Below, piece by piece: positions 45,346-56,171 of a stretch of 64,000 nucleotides of DNA (within the stretch, counting starts at the first letter, position 1; every line of letters begins with the position of its first letter). The position numbers and the translations under genes are program-made. The notes below the pieces were generated by a model. That model was not told the origin of the DNA. It did not search any database and worked only from the letters and a program-made list of their open reading frames with translations. Source of the stretch: Isoetes taiwanensis (lineage: Eukaryota > Streptophyta > Lycopodiopsida > Isoetales > Isoetaceae); assembly GCA_021234155.1 (NCBI GenBank), contig JAJEKV010000135.1, positions 1,073,562 through 1,137,561 on the forward strand. The letters run 5' to 3'.

Positions 45346-46052
45346 TGAGAACAACCATGGATGAATCGATGCTGACTATGAAGATTTCAATGGAGAGCTC
45401 TGTGCAAGGTATGGTCAATGATCTCAAAGCTTTTTTGCTTTTTCAGGTGCAATTGGAAATAGATAGATGTCAGAAACAGATGCTTGGTGAGTTAGAAAAT
45501 TTTAGAGCAAAGATAAGATCTGAGTTTGATGCATTAAAACAAGAAGTGCTGGCAAATCAGGATGATGAGAATAGTGATGACAGTGAAGCAAACAGTGAAT
45601 GTGAGACAACAAGAGATCAGGAAATGTCTGAAATAAAACACCAGTTAGCATCATATATAGAAGAACAGAGAAGAAAGAAAAAGCACCGAATCGAGATTGA
45701 GTGGCCTACAAGAGGAAGCCAATGAAAAAAAACATGGAAATTGTTACATCTTTACGTCAAAATGATCTTCAAATCACAGATGCGGGTATTGTAGATGCCT
45801 TTCGCAGAGGGAAAGCCGGGTGAGAAAGCAAGGCAGATTGTGGTGAAATTCCGATCCAGGCAAGAAAAGTTTGATGTGCTGAAGAAGAAGACACTTTTAA
45901 AGGGAAAAAGTATTTGGATAAATGATGACCTTACAAAAAACCAGTTGCAAGAATACAGGGAACAATTGTGGGTTTTCAAAGAAGCAAAGCAGCATGGAAA
46001 GAAGGCATATTGGCGCCGTGGCAGAGTGATTGTGGAAGAAATGGATGCATAG
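45345..46052 (+). pseudogene. LINE ORF1 (frameshifted)
   Basis: The first part (to 45725) is a coiled-coil-like region: LEIDRCQKQMLGELENFRAK, IRSEFDALKQEVLANQDDEN and a basic end QRRKKKHRIEIEWPTRGSQ. Out of frame, 45722-46052 gives GEKARQIVVKFRSRQEKFDV and LKGKSIWINDDLTKNQLQEY, which is the RNA-binding C-terminal domain pattern of L1/CR1-type ORF1 proteins (G+xRpxxVxFxxxxxKxxxL...LkgxxIxInxDLTk). The role is LINE RNA packaging and chaperoning. Confidence 0.8.
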
Positions 46053-46058
46053 GAAATT

Positions 46059-47214
46059 GTGGCCGCCAGGGTCATGTGCTGGAACATAAATAGTATGAAT
46101 GCAACTAAATTAGGAACAATGCAAGATGTTTTGGATGATGTAGATATTGTATTTTTTCTGGAAACTTGTGAAAATGAAGAACGAGGAGCACTAGACATTA
46201 ATGGCTTTCATTTGTTACAATCAGTTTGGAATTTTAAGCATTGGAAATTAAAAGGCCATGGGGGCATTGCGTACTACGTAAGACACAAACTTAAGCACCT
46301 GGTACAAATAGTAGATGGAATGGGAACCAAGCAGCACATATGGGTGGAGATGACAGGGAAGAATGGGAAGGTTTTCATTGCAAGGTGTTACTACCCACCA
46401 TGGGAATCTCCTAGTTATAATGACAAAGACCTAGATAGGGATGACCCGGATGTTCTCAAGCTAACACAACATGGGGATGTGCTCTTGCTAGGAGACTTTA
46501 ATGGTCGTGTTGGAAATAAGCAAGCAGCAGTTGCAAGCACTAAAGGGGAACCCATCTGGATGGAGATGATGGATGGATATGAGATGTCACAATGTGGCTG
46601 GTTTAGAACTTCTGATGACAGAATACGTTGGCCCACACCTCAAGAGAATCATTTATTGAATATGTGCACGGGACTTTGACATGATAATATACAAGGTATG
46701 TAAATATCCCAACTCAGGAAAGCTTACATGTAGAGGTGCTAGCGTTGTGGATATGGTCATTGCAAAACCAGAATTGATGGATCAGATACTAGACATCACT
46801 GTTGGTGATGACCGACCAGAATCTGATCATGCTCCAATGATGGTAACTCTGAGCATAGAAAGGCATGCACTTGTTCAAGATAATGTTAAAGTTGCACCTA
46901 AAATAAAGATAAATATGCGGTATAATAAAGCAAGTGAATATGCAGAGATATGCGAATTGAATGCAGATGCATTGACATGGCCAGAAGGGGCTGACGATCT
47001 TAGTACCTTGCTTGGTGAGATGGTACTCGAATCTGCTACTAGATGTTTTGTCTCCCAAAGGAGGCTAAAAGGACTGCCTTGCAACAGCTGGTTTGATACA
47101 GAATGCAAAATGAAAAGGAAGGAAGTATATTTTAACGTCCGCGGAGGCCAAACCAGCTCAAAAATGCGCAAGGGGAAAGAAGGAAAAGGCTTAAAAAGGA
47201 ATATATGCAGCTAG
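46059..47214 (+). pseudogene. LINE ORF2, apurinic-type endonuclease and linker
   Basis: The EEP endonuclease begins ARVMCWNINSMNATKLGTMQ. It then shows VFFLETCENEE (catalytic Glu), CYYPPW, DVLLLGDFNGRVGNK (Asp/Asn motif), and, after a frameshift at 46679, VVDMVIAKPELMDQILDITV and ESDHAPMMVTL (Asp/His motif). The linker NSWFDTECKMKRKEVYFN precedes RT. The enzyme would nick target DNA to start reverse transcription. Stops at 46678 and 47214 inactivate it. Confidence 0.9.
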
Positions 47215-48640
47215 TTAAATCAAAGAAGAAAAGGTCGCTTTACCAAAAACATTTGCATATGATTCGAGAGCTGCTGGTTGAGCCTAAAAGATTCTGGAAT
47301 AGGCTTAAGCCACAATTAAATCACAACACCGTGTTGGATGTGGAGGCTTTACTGGGCCAAGTACATAAGCTGTACCATGTTCCAGGACTGGATGACAGGG
47401 TTGACATACAATATTTCATGAATGATGAATGGGGCTTTTCAATCCGGGATATTGAAATAGGTTTATAAAAATTGGCTAATGGGAAGGCTGCAGATGCAAC
47501 AGGTTTGGTAGCAGAAATGTTCAAGTGGACTGGTGAGAAGACACGTGAAATTCTACTCAAATTGATGAATGCAGTTCTACGAGATGGGTTTCCACAATCA
47601 TGGCAAATGAACAGGGTTGTTCCCTTGCACAAATCCGGGGACGTAAATGACCCAGGTGACTATAGAATGATTATGATTAGTAGTTTATTTGCAAAGCTCT
47701 TTGCGACCATGGTGAATATTAAAATTAGTGATTGGGCAGAAGAAACTAAGGTTAGAGCTATGGGGCAAGCAGGTTTCAGGCCAAAAAAATCTACTATAGA
47801 TCATCTGGTGACATTACGTGCTATGGTAGATTTAGTCACAGGGACAAGGAAACCCCTATATGCCCTCTTTGTGGATTACACTAAAGCATTTGATACAATA
47901 AACCGAAGTAACTTGTGGGAAAGAATGGATAAACTCGGGGTACCGGTGGAAATGAGACAGGCAGTAAAACTGTTATATGAAAAAGTGTTGGTCCGGTTAT
48001 CTTTTCCGTATTCTGAAGAATGTCAAGAAGTAGTAGCCAGTAACATTGGTGTTAAACAAGGCTGCCCTATGTCGCCCACATTGTTTGGGTTATTTATAGA
48101 CCAGCTTGAGGAGTGGGTCCTCAGATATGGTGGAGATGGCATCTTTGTTAAATCAGTATGTGGTGGTGCTATTGCTATATCCGATGATGTAGTAATTTTG
48201 TCAAGATCGATTGGTGTATGCAAAAACACCTAGAAGCTTTAGCAAGTTTTTTGCGACAAAGAAAGGGATGAAAGTGAATATGACCAAAACCAAACCGATT
48301 GTATTTGGGGCTCTTAAAGTGGATCACCTTAAGTTTTATTACAAAGAGGAGCGGTGGAAATTGTGGATTCCTACAAATATTTGGGCGTGCAGTGTGGACA
48401 AGAGTCTTAGTTGGAATGCCAGTGGAACAAAGGGTCAATGGTGGTTTGAAGGCTCTCTACAGCATGCAGCGTAGAAGTGCTAAAGCCGAAATCTGGAATT
48501 TTAGCCTCAAAAAAACATTGTTTGCAGTGTTGGTACAATCAGTACTGCTATATGGCTGTGAAGTGTGGGCACCTGGTTTGGCAGAAGACACTTGGAAGAA
48601 AATTGAAAAAGTTCAAAAAAAGTTTTTTAGGACGTAATTG
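47215..48640 (+). pseudogene. LINE ORF2, reverse transcriptase
   Basis: NGKAADATGLVAEMFKWTGE, WQMNRVVPLHKSGDVNDPGD, GQAGFRPKKSTIDHLVTLRA, YALFVDYTKAFDTINRSNLW (motif A) and GVKQGCPMSPTLFGLFID (motif B) are intact. The catalytic loop reads AIAISDDVVILS in place of a YADD core. Frames change near 48233 and 48300; LLYGCEVWAPGLAEDTWKKI is the usual post-thumb block. Confidence 0.9.
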
Positions 48641-48746
48641 GGAGTTAAAAGCCTTGAGACCCCATATGACATGTTACTAGCAGAATCGTGGATGGTGTCT
48701 TTAGAGGCGAGAATAATCAGATAGAACTCTTTCTTATGTATGCAAA

Positions 48747-49413
48747 GTGCAGATTGAGAGAGAAAATCATAGTTTACCCAATATGGCTTTGGAGGCGACT
48801 AGACATAAAAGCTGGTATGCGGAAGTCGAGATCTGGATGAGAAAGTGGGATCTTAACCCTCACGATCTTCTTGCACATCATGATGATCTGAGAGCTTGGG
48901 TACAAGAACATGTGGCAGAAAAATCATGGCGTGTTCCAGAAGTAAAAAAAGAGTATTACAGACAGTTTATTAATCCTCAGCTGCAATCACCAAAGTACGC
49001 TCGAAATGGGAATTTCAGTTAAGCTCAGACATGCCATCAGTAGAATGAGGCTTAGTTCACACAGACTGGGGGTGGAAGTCGGACGTTGGAATCATATTCC
49101 TCATGCTTTGAGACTATGTAAGTTGTGTGATGTGAATGCCATTGAGGATGAAGCACATACGCTTCTACGATGTTCAGCATATGCACATCTCAGGTGCAAA
49201 CACCAAGTTACTTGTGATGATTTGAGGGGGTTCTTTGACCTACCAAGCTCTAAGATAGGACAATTTATCATCGACGTGCTAGAGCATAGAAATCACTTAT
49301 TGAAATTGTATAATTGCAAGGAGAGAATGGAGGATGAGTGGGAGAGTACTAATGCATCTCTATCTAAAGATGCATTAGAAGATATTTTTTACAATGTTGA
49401 TTGTACTTATTGA
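48747..49413 (+). pseudogene. LINE ORF2, C-terminal domain with zinc finger
   Basis: After RT come a helical region (MRKWDLNPHDLLAHHDDLRA) and, from 49006, LRHAISRMRLSSHRLGVEVG and LCKLCDVNAIEDEAHTLLRC. The C-x2-C...H-x4-C arrangement is the family's nucleic-acid-binding finger, also seen at 5020-5060 and 22240-22330. The stop is at 49413, followed by the 3' hairpin. Confidence 0.85.
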
Positions 49414-49483
49414 ACGTCTCATAGACCTGGTGGTCTGCAGACGTGATGTTATACATTTTCATTTCATTTCATTTCTTCTTGTG

Positions 49484-49902
49484 GCGTTGTGACTTCGCCT
49501 TTTGCAGTTGAGTCCAGGCCTCGATTTCTTCTTCTAGGGTCGGCTTGGGAGTGGGCTCCTTCTGCTCCTCCTGCTCCTTGGCAGCCTGCTCCCGTTCTCT
49601 TGTTCTTGTATTTCCTCTTCAATTTGCTCGTATATTCTGCGGGTTTCTTCGTCCATTGAACCCTCAGAGTCAATGTCTGCTTCTTCGTCTAAGCGCTGGT
49701 TGATGATGTCGACCAGCTCGTCTAGTGATTCTTGCCTCGATCCCTCTTCCCGTGACTCGACAGAAGTACTCTCCTTTGCTGATGGAAGAGGGTCCCCTCC
49801 TGCGAGAAGCTGCTCCCGAAGTATCTGCTGAATCCTCCTCCTGTCTTGGGCGCTGGGCTGGTCGCCTGGTCAATATTTGCGTGCAGTCTGTTTGGGGGGC
49901 AT
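49484..49902 (-). pseudogene. Histone H3-like ORF, N-terminal part with H3-tail motif
   Basis: The frame starts at the ATG at 49902 with MPPKQTARKY. KQTARK equals residues 4-9 of canonical histone H3 (ARTKQTARKS). A TGA follows at 49872-49870. The same frame then runs through PGDQPSAQDRRRIQQILREQ, SLDELVDIINQRLDEEADID and MDEETRRIYEQIEEEIQEQ, and after a one-base shift through EQAAKEQEEQKEPTPKPTLE and EIEAWTQLQKAKSQRHKK, where the LINE interrupts. With the left part the tail is roughly 200 residues, against about 40 in normal H3, and is unusually acidic and coiled-coil-like. Confidence 0.7.
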
Positions 49903-50100
49903 AGCAAAAACACAAAAGGCAAGAAAACTTGTAGCAGGAGAGCTTGTGACATGGGAGAAGCCTTAAGAAAATGACAAAGACCGGGTTTTTCTTAAGACCT
50001 GGGAAAAGAAATGGAAAAAACACTGACAAAGGTAGGTGAACAAGGGAAATTCGAAATTGCTTTTTAGGGTTGCTGAACTAAATTAGGGTTCCGTCTAATT
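49903..50100 (-). other. Probable 5' leader of the H3-like/gypsy unit
   Basis: Non-coding sequence before the ATG, rich in short poly-T/poly-A runs on the minus strand. No LTR end or primer site could be identified here, so the upstream limit of the element is unknown. Confidence 0.3.
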
Positions 50101-50563
50101 ATGATGCTGTGGATGGAGTTTTGGATATTTGCCGAGAACAAATGCCTATACTGGTTTCTTGAAAATACAGGTAAGGATTACATCTAGAATTCTGCATGCA
50201 ACAGACTGCATCTTTCTTAAGGGCCTATTCAAACAAAAAAAAAACGGTATTAAGTACACTTTCCAATGATTCACATAAATGACGTGAATCTGGCTCTCCC
50301 AGACCTAGTAATGAAGGCAGGATATAGGCTCTCGCCTTGTTCATGTGGAGATGGTATTCGATCTGTCCAAAGTCATGGGTAGAAGGAAAGGAGACTTAGA
50401 TATGGTCACTAGAAAGAGAACTGGATGCGAGAAGAATGGGGATCCTGAGAAGAAGATGCTCTTCAAATTTCTCAATGCTGCAAAAGGACCTTTGCGTACA
50501 ATCTGTAAGAACAATCCTAAGGAGGATAATGGACAAAAAGATGCATATCCTCAAGTGCAATAA
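50101..50563 (+). pseudogene. Exon-like piece and basic peptide family, copy 2
   Basis: 50098-50170 reads DAVDGVLDICREQMPILV and ends at aaatacag/gtaagg, a consensus splice donor. About 200 bp later the frame MGRRKGDLDMVTRKRTGCEK starts at 50378, related to 5638 and 57817. It ends at a stop at 50563. Neither is recognised; both lie just upstream of a Helitron-like terminus. Confidence 0.35.
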
Positions 50564-50985
50564 ATGCAACAATGGTGAAACAACACAGTGGAGCTATTCC
50601 TGGAGCAAAAATCATTCAGGTTTATGCTTTGAATTTATGATTTGCTTAAACATTGAGTTTCTACTATGCTCGGATAATAAGTTATGGTCTATACTTGATT
50701 AAACACAGAAATAAGAAAGTAGAAAGTGGATTACCATAGTAACACGTGGCCTTATTTTTTTTGCCTTAAGATTTCTGATAGCTGATCCATCACGAATTCA
50801 TATAATAAAGGAAATAAGATTTAAGATCTGATGGCTTTAATGGCATGTTTGTTGGAAACTGTGTGAGAATCTAAGTCTGCTCATGCTTTATAAACCAATA
50901 TAGGTTGGATGCATTCTGTTCTTGGCATGATCTATTAACATGAAGTTTGATATGATGCTCTCATAGTTTAATATAAAACTAGTAA

Positions 50986-51012
50986 CGGGTGCCCGGCGTT
51001 GCCGGGCATAGG
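50986..51012 (-). mobile_element. Helitron-like 3' terminus
   Basis: The minus strand reads gcccggcaacgccgggc, a perfect 7-bp-stem hairpin, then acccgtta and ctag before a host t. A GC-rich hairpin about 8-10 bp before CTRR-t is the Helitron 3' end signature. The element body would lie to the right. A candidate 5' end (tctattattattatata on the minus strand) is near 52458, but its left neighbour base does not fit the A/T insertion rule. Confidence 0.6.
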
Positions 51013-51069
51013 TACGAATATAAGTTAACGCGGAAGAAATTAGATATTGACAGGTATATGATGTGGTTG

Positions 51070-51215
51070 AAGTAGGAAGTCGCCAGAGAGATGATTTGGC
51101 TTTGTGTAGTGAACTTCTAAACTTTAAGTTGACATTTACTACCTAATACCTATTAGAGAGACGATTTGGCTTTGTATAGTGAAATTTAAAATTTAAGTTG
51201 ACATTCATTTGGCAC
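51070..51215 (+). repeat. Tandem duplication of about 80 bp
   Basis: agagagatgatttggctttg...taagttgacattt recurs as agagagacgatttggctttg...taagttgacattc. Non-coding. Confidence 0.8.
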
Positions 51216-51387
51216 GACCTCTCTAACAAAGTAGTCCTATATAGCTATGACTAAATGACTTGCTACGTCACGTATAAAAGGACATGAATACCATTCATGC
51301 CCTGCAAATTTGTATGTTGTGATTTTTGCAATACTGTCCTATGGATGGACTCTAGCTACATATTAATAGGCAAGGATATCAAAATAC

Positions 51388-51412
51388 CCAAAGACGGGAG
51401 CCCGGCATTGCC
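51388..51412 (-). mobile_element. Degenerate Helitron-like hairpin
   Basis: acgggagcccggcattgccg then gacatcaatac resembles the terminus at 50986 (acgggtgcccggcgttgccg), but the hairpin has a mismatch and ctag is missing. Confidence 0.4.
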
Positions 51413-52199
51413 GGACATCAATACAATTTTGTTGTAAACAACCATTAAGTAAAAAAACACATATACATTAGTTTACAAATCTGAAACTGGGGAATAGATA
51501 GGCAGATAGTATTTGAAAGGGATGAATGAGAGAATGAGAATGATATGTTACATTTCTCTGGTAGGGGTTACAAATTAGAAGCAGGTTGATGTGGACAGCT
51601 TTTGAATAAAATTAAACCATAAAATGCTACATAGTGCTATGTTTATCTCCAGCATGAGGTGTCATTATGTATGAAATTTGTCTGTGGATTGGCATGTTCT
51701 TGGGTGGGTACAAATAAGACGATTGCATATAGAATATGAGCATGATTAAATATGGCCTATTGTTGTATATGTGGATATACCATTATAGTTTTTCATTGAT
51801 GGATGTAAAATAGCGATCGCTTATGGAACAATGTCTTTGAATCACCAAATTCCTGTTGCCTACCAAATTTACCCTAGATTTATCATTATTTGTGAGGTCT
51901 CCAAAAGTTCATGAAAGAACATAAAGCTAGATGTAGTATTGTCACCACCATTTCACTTTTGATTTAGTATATTATTTTTAACAGCAAATGTTTCATCGAG
52001 TTTTCAACAACATATGTAATAGACATATCATAGTAGGGTCATCTTTGGCACACGATCATCTCATTCAATGCGTTTGTGGTGTGCAAAGCCTAAATGTAGA
52101 TTTAGAGATTTCATAAACAACCTGTTTCTACTTGGCATCTTTGACACGTGAACATCTACTTGAAATTCTTGATGGTGCTCAAATTTAAAGTGTAGAGCA

Positions 52200-52310
52200 A
52201 AGATTCTCGTATCTCAAGCAATCAAGATAATTATAAATAATTGTGGTCTGCAGAGATTCTCGTATCTCAAGCAATCAAGATAAAGATTATAAATAATTGT
52301 GGTGCCTGCA
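52200..52310 (+). repeat. 56-bp tandem duplication
   Basis: gattctcgtatctcaagcaa followed by tcaagata(aag)attataaataattgtggt occurs twice in tandem (from 52204 and 52255). No coding role. Confidence 0.9.
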
Positions 52311-52595
52311 GACTTACTTCAAACAGGCTGCCCATTAACGTTGTGTGGCGTTGCCAAGCTTTAGCTCAAACTTTCATAATAAAGTGTTATGTGCATTGGA
52401 GTGTAGATGTTCTGAAAGTGCTAACGGAATGTTAATGCACATATATATAATAATAATAGAATTACGGGTCGCCATGGTTCATTATGTATGTGGTATATAT
52501 AGTTGGCTTTGAAATTTGAAATTTATATGGCTTCAGTGATCTAATATTTATATCTATCGTTTAAGCAATGGAATGGCGATGTACATTTTAAATTA

Positions 52596-52720
52596 CGATA
52601 ATAAGATAAGATAAGATAAGATAAGATGAATTTTTACGTCCACAGGAACCCAACGGGTTATGGGACGGCACATGCAAGGGCAACAACCCATCTAAAACAG
52701 CCCATCATAGTAAGGACGTG
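52596..52720 (-). mobile_element. LINE 3' end, minus orientation, with (ATCTT)n tail
   Basis: On the minus strand, gtcccataacccgttgggtt then cctgtggacgtaaaaattc is followed by repeated atctt (plus strand 52596-52626). The hairpin aaccc-gtt-gggtt is at 52647-52659. The layout equals the 22.6 kb and 49.4 kb LINE ends. The body is truncated within about 100 bp. Confidence 0.75.
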
Positions 52721-52729
52721 TTCTCAAGG

Positions 52730-53400
52730 TTCTGTTTGGAATCTATTTATTTTTGCATGGGGTGAATGGAACATAAGATAATGGCCAATGGGGGAAAATG
52801 AATATATGAACTTATGCTTTGAAAACAATGGGCATTCTTTTGCCAACCTTTTTATCCCATATAAGAGAGTAGATAGAGTTGTCGTTGGTTGAGTAGTTCA
52901 CAAAAGACAATCGATCACATGGTGATTTTCATTAAGTGGTCTTCCATCAATAAAATAGAAATTTTGATCAAAAAGGTTGGAAACATTTTGTCATCTGAGG
53001 TGGTTATGCCGTCATTGTAAAAACCATCTCATTTATCATAGTGATTCACAAAAAGGTGGATGTTAACATCACAAAAAGGTAGTTGTCAGCATGAATAGCA
53101 GTTGCATCTAGCTTTGTTGTTGACATAATATCCAATAAATCGCAGTTCATGTTTAAAAGATCCACATAATTCTTTGCTGGTCACATGTTCCCTCTGCAAA
53201 TAAATACAAAGTAGGTGCGATATATTGCTGCAATAAAGAATTGTCATGCCACTATTTCAAGCATGCAGCTACTATAGTGCCTCAGAAAATTCAGGATGGA
53301 TTATAGACACTCTGCAATGTCGCGATGTAGAAGCTACTCGTATTTCTATTCTTTATATCCTTACAGATTATTTGAGTACCAGGAATATTGTTACACTTAT
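52730..53400. other. Stretch without a supported gene
   Basis: AT-rich sequence; nothing recognised on either strand. Confidence 0.5.
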
Positions 53401-53406
53401 CTGTAA

Positions 53407-53548
53407 CTAATGCATCATGGGCCATGCTAGTTCATCATAATCGGTGTATTTATAAATCCCAATTTCCCCCAGGTTGTGCATGTCAAATATGGATTGGTCC
53501 AGCAACTGCATCACGCCTTGCCTAGCCTCATGCTGAAACTGCTGCTGC
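53407..53548 (-). pseudogene. Unidentified terminal exon-like segment
   Basis: After acceptor-like ttttatgtgcag, the minus strand reads QQFQHEARQGVMQLLDQSIF and GEIGIYKYTDYDELAWPMMH, then a stop at 53407. The amphipathic, natural amino-acid composition suggests a genuine captured exon; the parent gene is unknown. Confidence 0.35.
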
Positions 53549-53549
53549 A

Positions 53550-55850
53550 CATAAAACGCCATTATAAGAACTAACATTTTCATCTGTCTAATGCTAAGGT
53601 TGTAATTATCATAAAATATCATAATTAGTAAGCATGGGAAAGACTTGGAGTGATGTGTGGATCTTAATGATGTAAGTACAGATGGATGTTAATGATGTAA
53701 GTATAGATGCATCCTGATCACCTTAGTGACATTAGCATGGAAAAGACTTGGAATGACGTCTGGCTGTTACTCATGGCCACAAAGTCATCATTCTTTATGC
53801 TAGATCAAATGCCAATCTGAAGAACTGCATTGCAAATTCCATGTTCCTATGTGCCAAGGGCTAGAAATGCCAGCCTATGTAGATCTACATAACATAAGAT
53901 CTACAAATTTACCTCTAACGGATATTTATAGGATAATACTTCCGAACTTCCTTTTTTAGAAATATGAAGTAAACTGGAAAGGTAGTGTGTGGGCTCCCAA
54001 GTATTGGCAAGTATTATTAAAACAAAAAATAGATAAGAAATTCAGAGCCCATTATAGGTCCACATACAACAATCACAGGCAGGCCAAGTGAGCTTGTATT
54101 CGTCATCCACATCCCATCAACAGCTTTTTCTGTGATCCCAGACTGTTAACCCTCTTATCACTATCGATGAAGACCAGCCTTTCACTCTTAGAAAATTTGT
54201 TCTCTTCTTTGTCCTTTCATTTTAATCCTCATAATCCCATTGATTGGTAATGCATGCTAACGCATCTTCCTAGGTGCTTCACAATACCTACTGAATCTTC
54301 GCTAAAACGTTACAGTGACCTTACCTCAAAAGGAAGTTGGCAAACAGAGATCAATATCCATATTATTAATTAATGAACATATATTACCTCAAGCTCTGCT
54401 TCCGCCAATGCCATCCCAGAAGATGGACTCCAGTGAACGGGTTTCTGACCCGTATATATGTAACCTTTCAGAACCATCTGACCGAACACACCTATCTAAA
54501 AGAGAAAGTAGAAAGAGTTAGTGCAGGTACTGGATTTGGATGCATACATGCATAACATCGTCAACTATGTAGTTAGTTACTTGGCATCCCTTTACTTCAA
54601 CAATTTCTATACGTCCCAATATACACTTCCATTTTTGGTTCATATATAGTGTGCATCTACATTGAAGACAGATTCCTAAGAGCTGTCTCCCCTATTTAGA
54701 ATCTCTTTGAGAGAAGAGGGTGATAATACAATAGAAGATAAAGGAACTTGAAATTAAGAAACTAAATTGCAAAGTCAGAATCGAGCTTCCTAGCTAATAT
54801 TTCGATCAAAATAATTACATTTACCTACTAATTACGGTCCAGGAGCAGAGACCACACCTTTGATGCCAAAGCTCAAGCTTCATGAATCTATCAAACTCCG
54901 CAAGCAAATGTAACAGGAAATGCAACTTTGATAACACTTGTATGTACTATAACAGCAACTCCTTCAAATTAATCCAGCTATTAAAGCAATACCAAATTAA
55001 ATAGTATAGCATAAATCTGTACCTGGATTTGGAGTGAATAGCCAAAGAATGTGGCTTGAAACAATTTCAAGATCATGGCATGCATACCGAGATGCTATGC
55101 ATCCTCCTATAGTAAAAAAAGGCCTATCCTAGAGGATCAGAGAATACGGGGATAATAGATATGGCATATATATATCTGAAGCTGGATTGAAGTGCATAGC
55201 TTGAAGCAACTTTCGAATCATGAGATGTTCCCTTAAAGCATCTCAAGGAAGAAAACATTTGTACCTTAAGGGCTGCAACCGCCATAGCAACTGCCAAAGA
55301 AATGATTCAATAGGAAAATTTAAAGCCTTGAGGTCTGTCTTCTTACCCGGCTAATTGCTCTATTCCACATGCAGACCTTGCCATCAAATACTTGCATTGC
55401 AGATCTTCTCTGGCATCATAAGAACAAATACAGAATCGTTGAGAAGCCCGGATGCTTCATTTTTTGTTCCTTCAACAAAAAAAAAAAAACTTGGATTCCA
55501 CAAATCTATTCGCCGGACTATTCATAGAGCACTATAAACATCTAAGCCAGTCATTGTTCAGGATAATGGCTTGCAATAATGCCAAATAGGTTCTGGACGT
55601 GTCTTCCATACGACTGCATGCTTCGATTGCCAGAAAAGGAAATCCACGAAAAGAGAAGCCCTGCCGAAATCATACTCAAGGTAATTTTTTTAATTTTTAG
55701 GAGTCAGAAATATCTTCCGGCGTCAAAAATCCCCACAACCTTAGACAAAGAAGTCTGAAGAAAAAATCCAAAAAGTTTTTCACTTGCCGGAAAAACCAAA
55801 TTTAAATAATAGAAGATATGGATAGGTGTAACTAAGTCTTAGAATAGATT
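53550..55850. other. Stretch without a supported gene
   Basis: A short direct repeat (catggaaaagacttgga at about 53634 and 53735) is present. Several small plus-strand frames (54315-54555, 55355-55537) lack protein character. Nothing else recognised. Confidence 0.45.
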
Positions 55851-56171
55851 TAGGGTATGGTCACATGAAGATATCAACATCGATTCTTTCATGTCGACAT
55901 GAGCATCTAAATCTGCACAGGGTCGCATGAAGATGTCAACTGCACCGGAGCTCCTGAACCATTCTTCTTCCTACTAAGAACTCCATTCTACCACGTGTTC
56001 AGATCCAAAGGATTCATGTTGACATGAATCCTTTCAACCGAGTAGAGAATCGGTGGAAGAGATCGAAGTCAACATGGATTCTTTCATATCAGAAAACTGC
56101 ATGTGACCCTTCTATTTTAGGTTTTTGACACCTACTGATCGATGTCGGCGTCTTCATGTGACCTCGCCCTT
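55851..56171. mobile_element. MITE-like element with terminal inverted repeats
   Basis: The left end agggtatggtcacatgaaga and the right end, read on the other strand, agggcgaggtcacatgaaga share most positions and continue with an imperfect atcaacatcgat / cgccgacatcgat match. Inside are the palindromes tcatgtcgacatga and ggattcatgttgacatgaat (continuing cc). No coding capacity and no clear target duplication. Confidence 0.55.

Larger units (their letters stand above)
45340..49476 (+). mobile_element. Near full-length LINE retrotransposon
   Basis: Two-ORF non-LTR element: ORF1 (45345-46052), ORF2 with endonuclease, RT and C-terminal finger (46059-49413), and a 3' region with hairpin agacc-tggt-ggtct (49423-49436) and tail of atttc units (49455-49476). 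It is inserted in opposite orientation into the H3-like ORF, dividing codons ...QRHKK (right side) from QLEAGNREAYK (left side). I could not find a target-site duplication; the 5' boundary is accurate only to a few bases. Confidence 0.9.

Noticed and set aside
45130-45354. 74-codon minus ORF starting MFSSVRQ as a separate gene
   Set aside because: Its first codons lie in the LINE 5' end; the rest is the interrupted H3-like ORF.
49670-50029. 119-codon minus ORF with a hydrophobic start (MSVFFPFLFPG) as a membrane protein
   Set aside because: It overlaps the H3-like N-terminal frame and its leader in another frame; the overlapping frame has the meaningful continuity.
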